From: Curtobacterium luteum
GTDB taxonomy: Bacteria; Actinomycetota; Actinomycetes; Actinomycetales; Microbacteriaceae
Length of the DNA stretch: 64,000 nucleotides
Assembly: GCF_014646995.1 (NCBI RefSeq)
Contig: NZ_BMOI01000006.1
Location: 150,614-214,613 of the forward strand
Direction: 5' to 3'
Position numbers and translations under genes: made by a program. Under the pieces are notes generated by a model. That model had not been told where the DNA came from, ran no database searches, and saw nothing but the letters and a program-made list of their open reading frames with translations. This document shows, in pieces, positions 27,417 through 36,536 of the stretch (positions within the stretch are counted from its first letter, which is position 1; the number at the start of each line of letters is the position of its first letter).

Positions 27417-28101
27417 GCGGGTCGTCGTCGCGGCGGCCGGCAGCGCGCCAGGAGACCAGCGCGACGACCGCGGCGGCCGGCACGACGAGGAGCCCCCATC
27501 CGGACCACCGGGCCGCGGACCGGTCGTCGATGCCGGGGACCGTCAGTGCGACGATCGCGAGGACGGCCGACGCCACCGCGACGGCGACCGATGCCACCGC
27601 CCGGCCGCGGAGCTCGAAGCGCGTCGGGTCGTCGCGCCGCAGGGTGTGCACCATCGTCCCCGCGACCACGAGGCCGATGAGAACCACCTGCGCCCCGATC
27701 GCGAGCCCGAACACGACGAGCGCGACGCCGGCGGAGCTCCACGCCACGACCCGGGTGCGGTGCAGACGCCAGGCCGCCGCCCGACCCGGGGACCAGTACG
27801 CGTGCCGTCCGGCCACGGCGAGCACGACCGCGCCGACCAGGCCCACGACGCAGACGACGATCGCCAGGGGCAGCGCGGCGCGGTGCAGCCAGACGCCGAT
27901 CGCCAGGACCGCCAGCGCTGCGACGGCCAGCCCGGCGGGAGGGGCCCACCACTGCTCGGGCAGGATCGGTGTCCGGCGGACCCACCGTGGTTCGAGCTCC
28001 GCGTCGTCGCGGGCATCGTCGTCGGCATGGGCGTCGTCGTCCGCGCGGGCGTCGTCGCGGGCGCGGGCGTCGTCGTCGGCCGGTCGACGATCGGACGTCA
28101 C
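27388..28101 (-). CDS. Tandem paralogous membrane protein, copy 2
   Basis: The 237-residue protein begins with an Asp/Ala/Arg repeat (DDARADDDAHADDDAR type), then has six hydrophobic helices. The motif AGRHAYWSPGRAAAWRLHRT corresponds to AGRTAYAEQTVAASWRLHVV of the neighbouring gene, and both share WW/TLP openings, so they are tandem paralogues. GTG start overlaps the upstream stop by 4 nt. Function unknown. Confidence 0.7.
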   Translation of the reverse strand: MTSDRRPADDDARARDDARADDDAHADDDARDDAELEPRWVRRTPILPEQWWAPPAGLAVAALAVLAIGVWLHRAALPLAIVVCVVGLVGAVVLAVAGRHAYWSPGRAAAWRLHRTRVVAWSSAGVALVVFGLAIGAQVVLIGLVVAGTMVHTLRRDDPTRFELRGRAVASVAVAVASAVLAIVALTVPGIDDRSAARWSGWGLLVVPAAAVVALVSWRAAGRRDDDPLSAPDRTAS

Positions 28102-28748
28102 GTGTCGGCTCCGTCCTGCTCGGCGAGGAACGGGTCCGGCGGCGTCCGCTCGGCGAGGGCGAACTGCACGACCGCCATCGCCAGGGCCAGCGCGCCCAGG
28201 ATCGCGCCCGGACCGATCCACGTCACCGAGAAGCGCTGCGGGAGGTCGTGGACCGTGAAGCCCACGACGGACAGGGTCAGGCACGCCACTGCCAGGGACA
28301 CCGAGGCCCAGGCGACGATCACCCGGTCGGTGCGCGGGACGGACCGGGCGAGTCGGAACGACATCGGTACCCACGCCGCCGCCCCGAAGAACCAGCCGAG
28401 CGGGAACCCGACGACCAGGGAGCCGACCGCGATGGTCGACGTCGTGGTCACCCCGACGACCACGCGGACGACGTGCAGCCGCCACGACGCTGCGACCGTC
28501 TGTTCCGCGTAGGCCGTCCGCCCGGCCACGGCCAGGGCGACCGCGCCCGCGGCGACGACGACCGCGCTCGCCGTGCAGACGACCAGGCCGAGCGTCTCAC
28601 CGAACTGCGTGCCGAGCAGGGCGAGGAGGACGGCGAGGGCCGCCGCGCAGGCCGGGAGCGTCCAGACCTCGCGGTGTCGGGTGGGGGTGTCGAGGACCCA
28701 GCCGGGCGGCGGCGCCTCGTCGACCGTGTCCTCTGCTCGGGTGTCCAC
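28098..28748 (-). CDS. Tandem paralogous membrane protein, copy 1
   Basis: The 216-residue protein has six predicted helices and the AGRTAYAEQ...ASWRLHVVRVV block shared with the downstream paralogue. GTG start at 28748; divergent from an SDR gene by 92 bases. Function unknown; a two-subunit membrane complex is possible because the genes are coupled. Confidence 0.7.
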   Translation of the reverse strand: MDTRAEDTVDEAPPPGWVLDTPTRHREVWTLPACAAALAVLLALLGTQFGETLGLVVCTASAVVVAAGAVALAVAGRTAYAEQTVAASWRLHVVRVVVGVTTTSTIAVGSLVVGFPLGWFFGAAAWVPMSFRLARSVPRTDRVIVAWASVSLAVACLTLSVVGFTVHDLPQRFSVTWIGPGAILGALALAMAVVQFALAERTPPDPFLAEQDGADT

Positions 28749-28840
28749 GGGGCCATCATCCTCGTCGCCGGCCTCCCGCGCGCCGCTCCAGGGGACACCG
28801 GCTGGGTGGGGGTCCGTGCTCGCATCGGTAGAACGGGGTC

Positions 28841-29836
28841 ATGACACGTGTGGCAGTGGTGACGGGTGGATCGGCGGGGCTCGGACGGGCGACGGTGCGC
28901 GAACTCGCCGCCCGGGGCTGGGACGCCGCCGTCCTCGCCCGCGGGAAGGACGGTGTCGACGCCGCGGTCGCCGAGGTCGAGGCAGCGGGACGCCGCGGGC
29001 TGGCCGTGCTCGTCGACGTCTCGGAGCGCGAGGCCGTCGAGGCCGCGGCCGACCGGGTCGAGGCCGAGCTCGGGCCGATCGACCTCTGGGTGAACGACGT
29101 CATGGTCGGGGTGTTCGGGCGCTTCCTCGACACCGACCCCGACGACTTCGAGCGGGCGCTCCGGGTCACCTACCTCGGCTGCGTGAACGGCACCCGAGCG
29201 GCACTGTCCCGCATGGTCCCCCGCGATCGCGGCCAGGTGATCCAGGTCGGCTCGGCACTGGGCTTCCGCGGGATCCCCCTGCAGGCCGCGTACTGCGGCG
29301 CCAAGCACGCGATCGTCGGGTTCACCGAGTCGGTCGTGTCCGAACTCGAGGAGCAGGGCAGCAGGGTCGCGATCTCCCGGGTCGACATGCCGGCACTCAA
29401 CACGATCCAGTTCCAGTGGGTGAAGTCGAAGCTGCCGCACCAGGCACAGCCGGTCGCACCGATCTACCAGCCCGAGGTGGGCGCACGAGCGATCGCCGCG
29501 ACGGCCGAGCGGCCCCGACGCCGCACGTGGGTCGGTGAGTCGACCGTGTACACGATCCTCGGCAACCGGATCAGCGCACGGTTCGCGGACTGGTACGCCG
29601 CCAAGACGCTCGTGTCCGGGCAACAGGCGCCGCAGAAGGACGGCGCCGCGCTCGGCGTCAACCTCTCCGAGCCGATCCCGGGCGACCACGGCGCCCACAG
29701 CGTCTTCGACGACTCGGCGCACGCCTGGTCGCCGCAGACCTGGTGGGTCGAGCACCGACGGCTCGGCAACGGCATCATCAGCGCAGTGCTCGGCGTCGCA
29801 GGGGCAGTGGCGCTCGCGGCGGGGCGTCGGGAGTGA
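28841..29836 (+). CDS. Short-chain dehydrogenase/reductase with C-terminal extension
   Basis: The 331-residue protein has the SDR core: VVTGGSAGLGRATV, the NDV in place of NAG (LWVNDVMVGVFG), the catalytic Ser in QVGSALGFRG and YCGAKHA with Tyr-x3-Lys. The last ~100 residues add a tail with the sequence WSPQTWWVEHRR and a final hydrophobic helix (ISAVLGVAGAVALAAG), suggesting membrane anchoring. Substrate unknown. Its stop overlaps the next small gene (GTGA). Confidence 0.88.
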   Translation: MTRVAVVTGGSAGLGRATVRELAARGWDAAVLARGKDGVDAAVAEVEAAGRRGLAVLVDVSEREAVEAAADRVEAELGPIDLWVNDVMVGVFGRFLDTDPDDFERALRVTYLGCVNGTRAALSRMVPRDRGQVIQVGSALGFRGIPLQAAYCGAKHAIVGFTESVVSELEEQGSRVAISRVDMPALNTIQFQWVKSKLPHQAQPVAPIYQPEVGARAIAATAERPRRRTWVGESTVYTILGNRISARFADWYAAKTLVSGQQAPQKDGAALGVNLSEPIPGDHGAHSVFDDSAHAWSPQTWWVEHRRLGNGIISAVLGVAGAVALAAGRRE

Positions 29837-30156
29837 GGACGGTCGAGGTCCTGCGGCTCGCGGTCGCCGGTGGCCACGCGATCCGGCTCCTCGAACCGCG
29901 CAGGACGCCGGTGCTCGACGCGGTGCTCGCGGTGCGACAGACGGCGCAGGCGGTGCTGGTGTCACGCTCCGGTTCGCCGGACGCCCACACCGCGAGCGCC
30001 GTCGTGGACGTGCTGCACGGCGCGTCGATGGTCCCGGTCGCGCTGCTCGGTGGACGCCTGCGCCGCTTCGCGTCCGTGCAGCTGGTCCTCGCGGCGGCAC
30101 TCGCCGTCGCGGAGGTGACCGCCGTCGGCCGCGGCCGCAGTCGCGGCCGCCGCTGA
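29833..30156 (+). CDS. Small membrane-associated hypothetical protein, 107 aa
   Basis: GTG start overlapping the SDR stop by 4 nt. The protein has a central hydrophobic segment (SAVVDVLHGASMVPVALLGG) and a second one (VQLVLAAALAVAEVTAV), ending in an Arg/Gly tail. Co-translated with the SDR, so probably an accessory of it. No family recognised. The 184 bases to putA hold nothing I can identify. Confidence 0.6.
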   Translation: MRTVEVLRLAVAGGHAIRLLEPRRTPVLDAVLAVRQTAQAVLVSRSGSPDAHTASAVVDVLHGASMVPVALLGGRLRRFASVQLVLAAALAVAEVTAVGRGRSRGRR

Positions 30157-30340
30157 CCCGGCCCCCCGGTCAGACGACGTCCGCACGGAACGCGCGCCGT
30201 GCCTCCAGGCGGGCCACCTGAGCCCGGACCGCTCGGCATCGCAGACCCCGGGTCGGAGCCCACGACCGCGGACCTGCACCCGCCCGCGGCCGTCGTCCCG
30301 TTCGCCCGGTGACAGGCCGTCGACGAGGACTGCGCCGTCG

Positions 30341-33300
30341 TCAGACCCGGAGCTCCTGGAAGTCGGGGTCGAGGTCGCCGAAGCGGTGCGCCGTGATCGA
30401 CACGGACTGCTCGCGGAGGAACGGCAGCATCTCGATGCGTCCCGACTCCACCACCGGAGCGTCGTGGATGGCGGTGTCGACGCTCGCTCCGAGGGCCTCC
30501 TCGAGCGCGAGCGGGTCGCCGCCGAGCAACCGGATGCGGCTGCCGGGACCGCCGAACGCGGTGTGCCGGGGTCGGTCGGGTTGTGCGAGCACCTGCTCGA
30601 GTGCGTCCTGCGGTTCGTCGTCCGCGTCGCTCCACCGACGGTCGAAGACGGCACCGGACGCCGCACGCGCGAGGAAGTCATCGTCGCTCTCGACGAGGTG
30701 GTCGACGACGTCGAGCGGGGAGCGAGCGGAGGCGAAGAGCTGGGTGAGCGGCCCGGGCAGCGGCCGAGCCGTGCTGAGCATGACGTGTGCCCGGGCGGCG
30801 GTCGCGGCGGCGAGCACACGCACGAGGTCCCCGGTCGCGGAGTCCTCGGCGTGGCGGACGATCACGGACTGCGGACGGTGGCGCAGGACGTTCCGCTGCA
30901 CGACGAGCCCGGAGTCGTCACGTGACCGGCCGTAGTGCGACTCGCGGGCTCGGACGTCGCTGAGGGCTCCGGCACGCACCTGGTCGAACTCCTCGAACGA
31001 GAGACCACTCCGGGCCGCTTCGATCAGGGCGGTGACGCGCGGTGGGAGCCCGTGCAGCTGGATGCTCTTGTGGACCTGCCGCTCCGTGCGCTCCCACCGC
31101 CCGAGGGTGGCCACGTACATCGGACCACCCGCCTTCGTGCCGGTACCGACCGACGATCGCTTCCAGCCGCCGAAGGGCTGCCGGCCGATGACCGCACCCG
31201 TCGTGCCGCGGTTGACGTACAGGTTGCCCGCCTGGACGGACGCGAGCCAGTCCGCGACCTCGTCCACGTCGAGCGAGTGGATGCCGGCCGTGAGCCCGAA
31301 CTCCGTGCCGTTCTGGATCGCGATCGCCTCGTCGAGGGTCTCGGCGCGCATGATGCCGAGCACCGGCCCGAAGTACTCGGTCTGGTGGAAGTCGCTGCCG
31401 GGCCGGACGCCGTCGCGGATGCCGGGCGACCAGAGCCGGCCGGAGTCGTCGAGCGGAGCCGGCTGCACGAGCCAGGACTCCCCCGGCCCGAGCTCGGTCA
31501 GCCCGGCGAGCAGCTTGCCGGAGGGCTCGGCGATGAGTGGACCCATCTGGGCCGCGGGGTCGTCCGGCCAGGCCACCCGCAGCGTCCGCGTCGCGTCGAC
31601 CAGCTGCCGACGGAACCGCTCGCTCTCGCCGACGGACCCGACCAGGACGACCAGGGAGGCGGCCGAGCACTTCTGCCCGGCGTGCCCGAACGCGGACTGC
31701 ACGATGTCCTGCACGGCGAGGTCGAGGTCGGCGCTCGGCGTCACGACGATCGCGTTCTTCCCGCTCGTCTCGGCGGTCAGCGGGAGTCCGGCGCGCCACC
31801 AACGGAACGACCGTGCGGTGTCGGCCGAGCCGGTGAGCAGCACCCGGTCGACGGCGGGGTGCGCCACGAGTTCACGGCCGAGGTCGTCCTCGTCGAGGTC
31901 GACGAGCTGCAGCAGGGAGTGCGGCACCCCGGCGTCCCAGAGGACGTCGGCGAGGAGCGCTCCGGAGCGCTTGGCCTCGGGAGCGGGCTTGAGGACCACG
32001 CCGCTCCCGGCGGCGAGCGCCGCGAGCACCCCTCCGGCCGGGATCGCGACCGGGAAGTTCCACGGCGGCACGACCACGGTCAGCCGGGGCGGGACGAAGC
32101 GGGCGCCGTCGCCGTCCATCGCCGCCAGCTGCCGGGCGCTCTCGGCGGAGTGGTGGGCTGCGTCGACGGCCTCGGTGACCTCGATGTCGGCCTCGGTCAG
32201 GGTCTTGCCCGTCTCGGCGGCCATCACCTCGATCAGGTCGGCGCGGCGCGTCTCGAGCTCGTGCCCGATGAGGTCGAGGAGCTCGGCGCGGTCGTGCGGG
32301 TCCTGCCGTCCCCAGTTCACGCCGGCCTGGGCGGTGCGGGCGACGATGCGCTCGAGCATCGAGCGGTCCACGACCCGGGCGCGGCGGATGGTCCGCGCGC
32401 CCAGCTGCGAGCGCGGCACCCGGCGGAGGACGTCGAGCGCCCACGCCCGGTTGGCCGCGACGGCGGGGTCGGCGTCGGGCGCGTTCCGGAACCCGTCGCG
32501 GTGCTCGGCCTCGCCCAGGGGCCGGCGGCGGTCCTGCGTGCGGTGGGTGGCGGGCACGGGCTCGTCGAGGGCCGCGACGGACGCCAGGTAGCGTCCGTGC
32601 TCGCGGTCGAAGACGCTGGCGTCCCGGTCGATGTCGAAGGCGCCCGAGATGAAGTTCTCGGGGCTGGCGCTCTCCTGCAGTCGGCGGGCGAGGTACGCGA
32701 TGGCGGAGTCGAACTCCTCCGGCGCCACGACCGGGGTGTACAGGAGCAGGCGTCCGACGTCGGCACGGACGGCGTCGGCGTGCGTGGACGCCATGCCCAA
32801 CAGCATCTCGACGTCGACCGCGTCGGTGACCCCGCGGCGCTGGGCGAGCACCCACGCGGTGGCGAGGTCGAACAGGTTGTGGCCCGCGACGCCAATCCGG
32901 ACGGCGTCGGTGCGCTCGGGGACCAGGGCGGTCTCGAGCATCCGGAGGTAGGCGGAGTCGGTCTCGCGCTTGGTCCCCCACGTCGCCAGCGGCCACTCGT
33001 GCAGGATCGCGTCGACGTGCTCCATCGCCAGGTTCGCGCCCTTGACGAGCCGCACCTTCACGGGAGCACCACCGCGAGCACGTCGCGCCTGCGCCCACAC
33101 CGTGAGCCGGTCGAGGGCGCCGGCAGCATCGGGGAGGTACGCCTGCAGCACGATGCCGGCCTCGAGCCCGAGGAACTCGTCCCGGTCGAGGAGCGTCGTG
33201 AACACCGCGAGGGTGACGTCGAGGTCGCGGTACTCCTCCATGTCGAGGTTGATGAACTTCGCCGGTCGACCATCGGCGAGCGGGGCCGCCGCGAGCCGGT

Positions 33301-33913
33301 AGAGCGGGACGAGCCGCTCGACCACGCGCTCGACGGTCTGGTCGAACGCCCACGGCGACGTCTGCGGCACCACCGAGCTCACCTTGATCGAGACGTGGTC
33401 GACGTCGTCTCGGGCGAGGAGGTCCGTCGTGCCCTGCAGCCGGCGGTCGCTCTCGGCACTGCCGAGCACGGCTTCCCCGAGGAGGTTGACGTTGAGGCGT
33501 GTGCCCTCGCCCCCGATCCGGGCGAGCGCCGGACCGAGCTTGGCCGGGGTCGCGTCGATGACGAGGTGCCCGGTCATCCGGCGGAGGATCCGGCGTGCGG
33601 TGGGGATGACCGCCCACGGCGCCATCGTGGCGAACCCGCCGCCCAGCGTCACGGCTCCGCGGAGGTACCAGGCGAGGAACTCGGGGACGTCCTGGCTGAG
33701 CTTCTCGAGGTTGCGCGCGGCCACCCGCGGGTCTTCCGGTCGGATCACCCGGTCGACGAACCCGCGCGTGAAGTCGAGCCCCTGCTCGTCGCGGAGGACG
33801 CCCGCCAGCCGCACGGCACCGGCGTCCGGCTTCGACCCCGCCGAGGCCGCCAGCCAACGGCGCACGAGCGCAACGGCGTCGTCGGTGCAGTCGGCGATGC
33901 GGGGGGTGGGCAT
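30341..33913 (-). CDS. putA: Bifunctional proline dehydrogenase / glutamate-semialdehyde dehydrogenase
   Basis: The 1190-residue protein oxidises proline to glutamate in two steps. The FAD-binding PRODH barrel (about 60-450) ends with the EEFDSAIAYLARRLQE segment, equivalent to the E.FxxAxxYLxRRxxEN signature. The aldehyde dehydrogenase (about 540-1010) has PPWNFPVAIPAGG, the Glu in LTAETSGKNA and the nucleophilic Cys in FGHAGQKCSAASL. The tail beyond 1010 is ALDH-like filler without obvious function. No N-terminal DNA-binding domain is seen, so it does not regulate itself. TACGAT seven bases before the ATG suggests a leaderless transcript. The divergent MarR gene is the likely controller. 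Confidence 0.95.
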   Translation of the reverse strand: MPTPRIADCTDDAVALVRRWLAASAGSKPDAGAVRLAGVLRDEQGLDFTRGFVDRVIRPEDPRVAARNLEKLSQDVPEFLAWYLRGAVTLGGGFATMAPWAVIPTARRILRRMTGHLVIDATPAKLGPALARIGGEGTRLNVNLLGEAVLGSAESDRRLQGTTDLLARDDVDHVSIKVSSVVPQTSPWAFDQTVERVVERLVPLYRLAAAPLADGRPAKFINLDMEEYRDLDVTLAVFTTLLDRDEFLGLEAGIVLQAYLPDAAGALDRLTVWAQARRARGGAPVKVRLVKGANLAMEHVDAILHEWPLATWGTKRETDSAYLRMLETALVPERTDAVRIGVAGHNLFDLATAWVLAQRRGVTDAVDVEMLLGMASTHADAVRADVGRLLLYTPVVAPEEFDSAIAYLARRLQESASPENFISGAFDIDRDASVFDREHGRYLASVAALDEPVPATHRTQDRRRPLGEAEHRDGFRNAPDADPAVAANRAWALDVLRRVPRSQLGARTIRRARVVDRSMLERIVARTAQAGVNWGRQDPHDRAELLDLIGHELETRRADLIEVMAAETGKTLTEADIEVTEAVDAAHHSAESARQLAAMDGDGARFVPPRLTVVVPPWNFPVAIPAGGVLAALAAGSGVVLKPAPEAKRSGALLADVLWDAGVPHSLLQLVDLDEDDLGRELVAHPAVDRVLLTGSADTARSFRWWRAGLPLTAETSGKNAIVVTPSADLDLAVQDIVQSAFGHAGQKCSAASLVVLVGSVGESERFRRQLVDATRTLRVAWPDDPAAQMGPLIAEPSGKLLAGLTELGPGESWLVQPAPLDDSGRLWSPGIRDGVRPGSDFHQTEYFGPVLGIMRAETLDEAIAIQNGTEFGLTAGIHSLDVDEVADWLASVQAGNLYVNRGTTGAVIGRQPFGGWKRSSVGTGTKAGGPMYVATLGRWERTERQVHKSIQLHGLPPRVTALIEAARSGLSFEEFDQVRAGALSDVRARESHYGRSRDDSGLVVQRNVLRHRPQSVIVRHAEDSATGDLVRVLAAATAARAHVMLSTARPLPGPLTQLFASARSPLDVVDHLVESDDDFLARAASGAVFDRRWSDADDEPQDALEQVLAQPDRPRHTAFGGPGSRIRLLGGDPLALEEALGASVDTAIHDAPVVESGRIEMLPFLREQSVSITAHRFGDLDPDFQELRV

Positions 33914-33920
33914 GCCTCCG

Positions 33921-33955
33921 ATCGTATGCTGCCGCACCGACGCTCCCTCGGAGCG
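33921..33955 (-). promoter_or_regulatory. putA promoter with palindrome over the -35
   Basis: Minus-strand -10 TACGAT at 33926-33921 is seven bases before the putA ATG. CGCTCC-CTC-GGAGCG (33941-33955) is a perfect 6-3-6 palindrome placed at about -35, a plausible operator for the divergent MarR-type regulator. Confidence 0.5.
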
Positions 33956-34031
33956 CGCCGTGCGTTCGCGGAGCGTCGTCCCGGGGATGGAACCGGCGTC
34001 GAGCCGGGTGTCCGTGGATACGCTGTCGAGC

Positions 34032-34505
34032 ATGGCGACGCAGGACGACGAGGGGCACGACTGGGTCACGTGGGACACCTACCACGACGCCTGGCGGCGG
34101 TTGGACCGAGCCCTCGACCACGCCGTGCAGGCCGGGGCGGGGATCTCGATCCCGGAGTTCGAGATCCTCATCGGACTGCACCGCGACCCCGACCACCGAC
34201 TCCGTGTCCGGGACATCGCGGCGGGCATCGGGTGGGAGAAGTCCCGCGTCAGCCACCAGGTCACGCGCATGGTGGCGCGCGGTCTGGTGGAGCGGGCGGA
34301 CTGCCCCACGGACGGCCGCGGGAGCTGGGTGTCGATGACCCCGGACGGCCGCCGGGCGGTGCTGTCCGGCATCCGTGCGCACACGGGTGCGCTCGAGGAC
34401 CTGTTCTGGAGGCCCGTGGGCACGGACGCGGACACGCTGCGGTCGGTCAGTGCGCGCGTCCACACCGCGATCGGTCCGGTGGACCCGGACGGCGAGGACC
34501 GCTAG
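34032..34505 (+). CDS. MarR family transcription regulator
   Basis: The 157-residue protein has the winged-helix core: LRVRDIAAGIGWEKSRVSHQ recognition region, MVARGLVERADCPTDGRGS wing with the conserved D-x-R. TACGCT seven bases before the ATG indicates a leaderless transcript. Divergent from putA with 118 bp between; probably controls putA, with proline-related or other ligand unknown. Confidence 0.9.
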   Translation: MATQDDEGHDWVTWDTYHDAWRRLDRALDHAVQAGAGISIPEFEILIGLHRDPDHRLRVRDIAAGIGWEKSRVSHQVTRMVARGLVERADCPTDGRGSWVSMTPDGRRAVLSGIRAHTGALEDLFWRPVGTDADTLRSVSARVHTAIGPVDPDGEDR

Positions 34506-34552
34506 CCGCCGAGGACCGCTCACCGCCGGGGACCGCCGGTGGTCGAGGACCG

Positions 34553-35251
34553 CTAGAGGTCGACGTCCGCGAGGACTCGGTCGTCGCCGCGGAGCCGGAC
34601 CTGCACGCTCGCGATGTCCTCCCGCGGGACGTTCGTCGAGGCCGACAGTCCGCGGGCGTCCTCCCCGGCGGCCGACCAGGACGCGATCGTCTCCGCCGTG
34701 CCGTCGTCGCGCACGACGACGAGGTCGTACATCACGGAGCCGTCCGGCGACCAGGACCTCCCACCGTACGAGCAGCCCCAGTCGAACCGCGTGCCCCACG
34801 GCTCGCCGCTGACGGCGAGGTCGACGTCGAGGCCACGGTCGCCGACCAGCGCGTACCGGTCGGCGGTCGGTGCGGAGGCAGCCGGCACGGTGGCGGGGTC
34901 GACCCGGCCCGTGCCCACCGCGAGACCGCCGAGGACGGCCGCGAGCACGGCCGCCGCCGCGGTGGCGGTGACCCAGACCCGACGGCGACGACGACGGGTG
35001 CGGACGCGGTGCGCGACGGAGGCGAGGGAGCTCTCGGGACGCGTGTCGGGCCTCCCGTCCGGTTCCGCGATCTCGATCGCCTGGTCGGCGGGCAGCTTCG
35101 CGAGCAGGCCCGGCAGGCCGACCAGTTCGGCCACCGCCGCGGTGCACCGGTCGCAGGTCTCGAGGTGCCGCTCGTACTCGAGCCGTTCGTCGGCCGGCAG
35201 CGAGCCGAGCACGTAGGCGGCGTCCCACTCCGCGTAGCGGTCCTCGCTCAT
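34553..35251 (-). CDS. Anti-sigma factor (RskA-like, ZAS motif)
   Basis: The 232-residue protein has a cytoplasmic N-terminal zinc-associated anti-sigma motif (RHLETCDRC, H-x3-C-x2-C), one transmembrane helix (about 93-113, WVTATAAAAVLAAVLGGLAV) and an extracytoplasmic RskA-type domain ending in DVDL. Family members hold an ECF sigma factor at the membrane until proteolysis. It overlaps the ECF sigma stop by 4 nt (ATGA) and is the obvious partner. Confidence 0.92.
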   Translation of the reverse strand: MSEDRYAEWDAAYVLGSLPADERLEYERHLETCDRCTAAVAELVGLPGLLAKLPADQAIEIAEPDGRPDTRPESSLASVAHRVRTRRRRRRVWVTATAAAAVLAAVLGGLAVGTGRVDPATVPAASAPTADRYALVGDRGLDVDLAVSGEPWGTRFDWGCSYGGRSWSPDGSVMYDLVVVRDDGTAETIASWSAAGEDARGLSASTNVPREDIASVQVRLRGDDRVLADVDL

Positions 35252-35763
35252 CGGGTCACTCCTCGTTCCTGCAGTGCGAGCCGGAGGGCCCGCAGACCGT
35301 AGTGCAGCCGCGACTTCGCGGTGCCCTCCGGGACGTCGTGCCGCCGGGCGATCTCGGGCACGGTGTGGCCGAGCCAGTACGCGTCGACCACGACGCGGCG
35401 GTGCTCCGGGCTGAGCGACGCGAGCGCGTCGGCGACGACGATGCGGTCGAGGACGGCGTCGGTGCGGTCGGCCTCCGCGCGGTCGACCGGGTGCTCGGTC
35501 CCGTGCTCGCGGCGGTTCCGGGCCGACCGGGCCTCGTCCACGACGAGGTTCCGCGCGACCGTGAACAACCACGCGCGGGCACTGTCGGGTGTCCGCTCCA
35601 GGACGGCGGGCCGCTGCCAGGCGCGGACCATCGTCTCCTGCACGACGTCCTCGACGGTGTGGCCGTCCCGCGTGAGGTGCCGGACGTAGCGGGTGAGCGC
35701 CTCGCCGTGCTCGCGGTAGAGCGTGGCGAGCAGTTCGTCGGCTCCCCTGCCGGTGACCATCAC
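35248..35763 (-). CDS. ECF sigma factor (SigK/SigL-like)
   Basis: The 171-residue protein has region 2 (HTVEDVVQETMVRAWQRP and ARAWLFTVARNLVVDEAR) and region 4 (LSPEHRRVVVDAYWLGHTVPE), without regions 1 or 3. It resembles the SigK/SigL group paired with RskA/RslA anti-sigma proteins. The gene is between yceI and the anti-sigma gene with overlapping ends; GTG at 35763 or ATG at 35760 may start it. A TGAAC-N17-CGTCGT promoter in front of the operon fits autoregulation. Confidence 0.92.
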   Translation of the reverse strand: MMVTGRGADELLATLYREHGEALTRYVRHLTRDGHTVEDVVQETMVRAWQRPAVLERTPDSARAWLFTVARNLVVDEARSARNRREHGTEHPVDRAEADRTDAVLDRIVVADALASLSPEHRRVVVDAYWLGHTVPEIARRHDVPEGTAKSRLHYGLRALRLALQERGVTR

Positions 35764-36458
35764 TTGTCCAGGTCGAGCGAGAACTCGACGGAGCCCTTCG
35801 GGTCCACCGTGACGAAGCCGAGCGACGGCGCCTGCACGCCGTAGTCCTCGAACGTGATCGGGATGCTGCCGGCGACCTGCACAGTGCCGTCCTTCGCGAC
35901 GGCGACCTGGGCGTCGGCGGTGACGGGCTTCTCGACGCCGTGCAGGTCCATCGTGCCGGTCAGCGTGACGTCCTGGGTGGCGCCGTCGAGAGCGCCGGAC
36001 ACGTCGACGGGCTCCGTCAGCGTGAACGTGGCCGTCGGGTGCTGGTCGGTCTGCAGCGCGGTGTTGCGGAAGTACTCGTCACGTGCGGCCTCGGGCGTGC
36101 TGATCTTCGCGACCTGCACGGTGACGGTCGCCTTCGTGAGGGAGCCGTCGCTGACCTCGGCCGTGCCCTCGACGTCCTTCGTGCGTCCGACCACGTTCAC
36201 ATCCTGCCCCTGCAGGACCTCGTGCACGCGGTACCCGGCGAACGAGTCCCCCGTCGAGGTCCAGGTGCCGTCGGCCTCGGACGCGCTGAGCTTCCCGGCG
36301 CCGCCCGACGTCCCGGCGCTGACCGACGGCGCTGCCGCGGCCTGGCCGTTGACGGTGTTCGCGTAGATGACCGGGCCGGCGATCGCGGCCGCGGCGCCGA
36401 CGACCACGACGCCGGAGGCGATGCCGATGATGACCTTGGTGCGTGTGCGGAGTCCCAT
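35760..36458 (-). CDS. YceI family protein, membrane-anchored
   Basis: The 232-residue protein has an N-terminal signal-anchor (about 9-31) followed by a YceI lipocalin-like barrel: GTWTSTGDSFAGYRVHEVLQ, TVTVQVAKISTPEAARDEYF, the FTLTEPVDVSG strand and VTLTGTMDLHGVEKPVTADA. YceI proteins bind polyisoprenoids or amphiphiles and are often under ECF control. It is the first gene of the yceI-sigma-anti-sigma operon and follows the ECF promoter without a leader. Confidence 0.9.
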   Translation of the reverse strand: MGLRTRTKVIIGIASGVVVVGAAAAIAGPVIYANTVNGQAAAAPSVSAGTSGGAGKLSASEADGTWTSTGDSFAGYRVHEVLQGQDVNVVGRTKDVEGTAEVSDGSLTKATVTVQVAKISTPEAARDEYFRNTALQTDQHPTATFTLTEPVDVSGALDGATQDVTLTGTMDLHGVEKPVTADAQVAVAKDGTVQVAGSIPITFEDYGVQAPSLGFVTVDPKGSVEFSLDLDK

Positions 36459-36464
36459 GCCCTG

Positions 36465-36492
36465 ACGACGAGACAGCGGGCCGGATCGTTCA
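36465..36492 (-). promoter_or_regulatory. ECF-type promoter before yceI
   Basis: On the minus strand TGAAC (36492-36488), 17 bases, then CGTCGT (36470-36465), then six bases to the yceI ATG. This is the TGAAC/GGAAC-N16-17-CGTC layout of ECF sigma factors and implies a nearly leaderless mRNA from an autoregulated promoter. Confidence 0.65.
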
Positions 36493-36536
36493 CCGCGGGG
36501 CTCGCCCGGCGTGTCGATCTCTGCCAGGCTCGGGGT

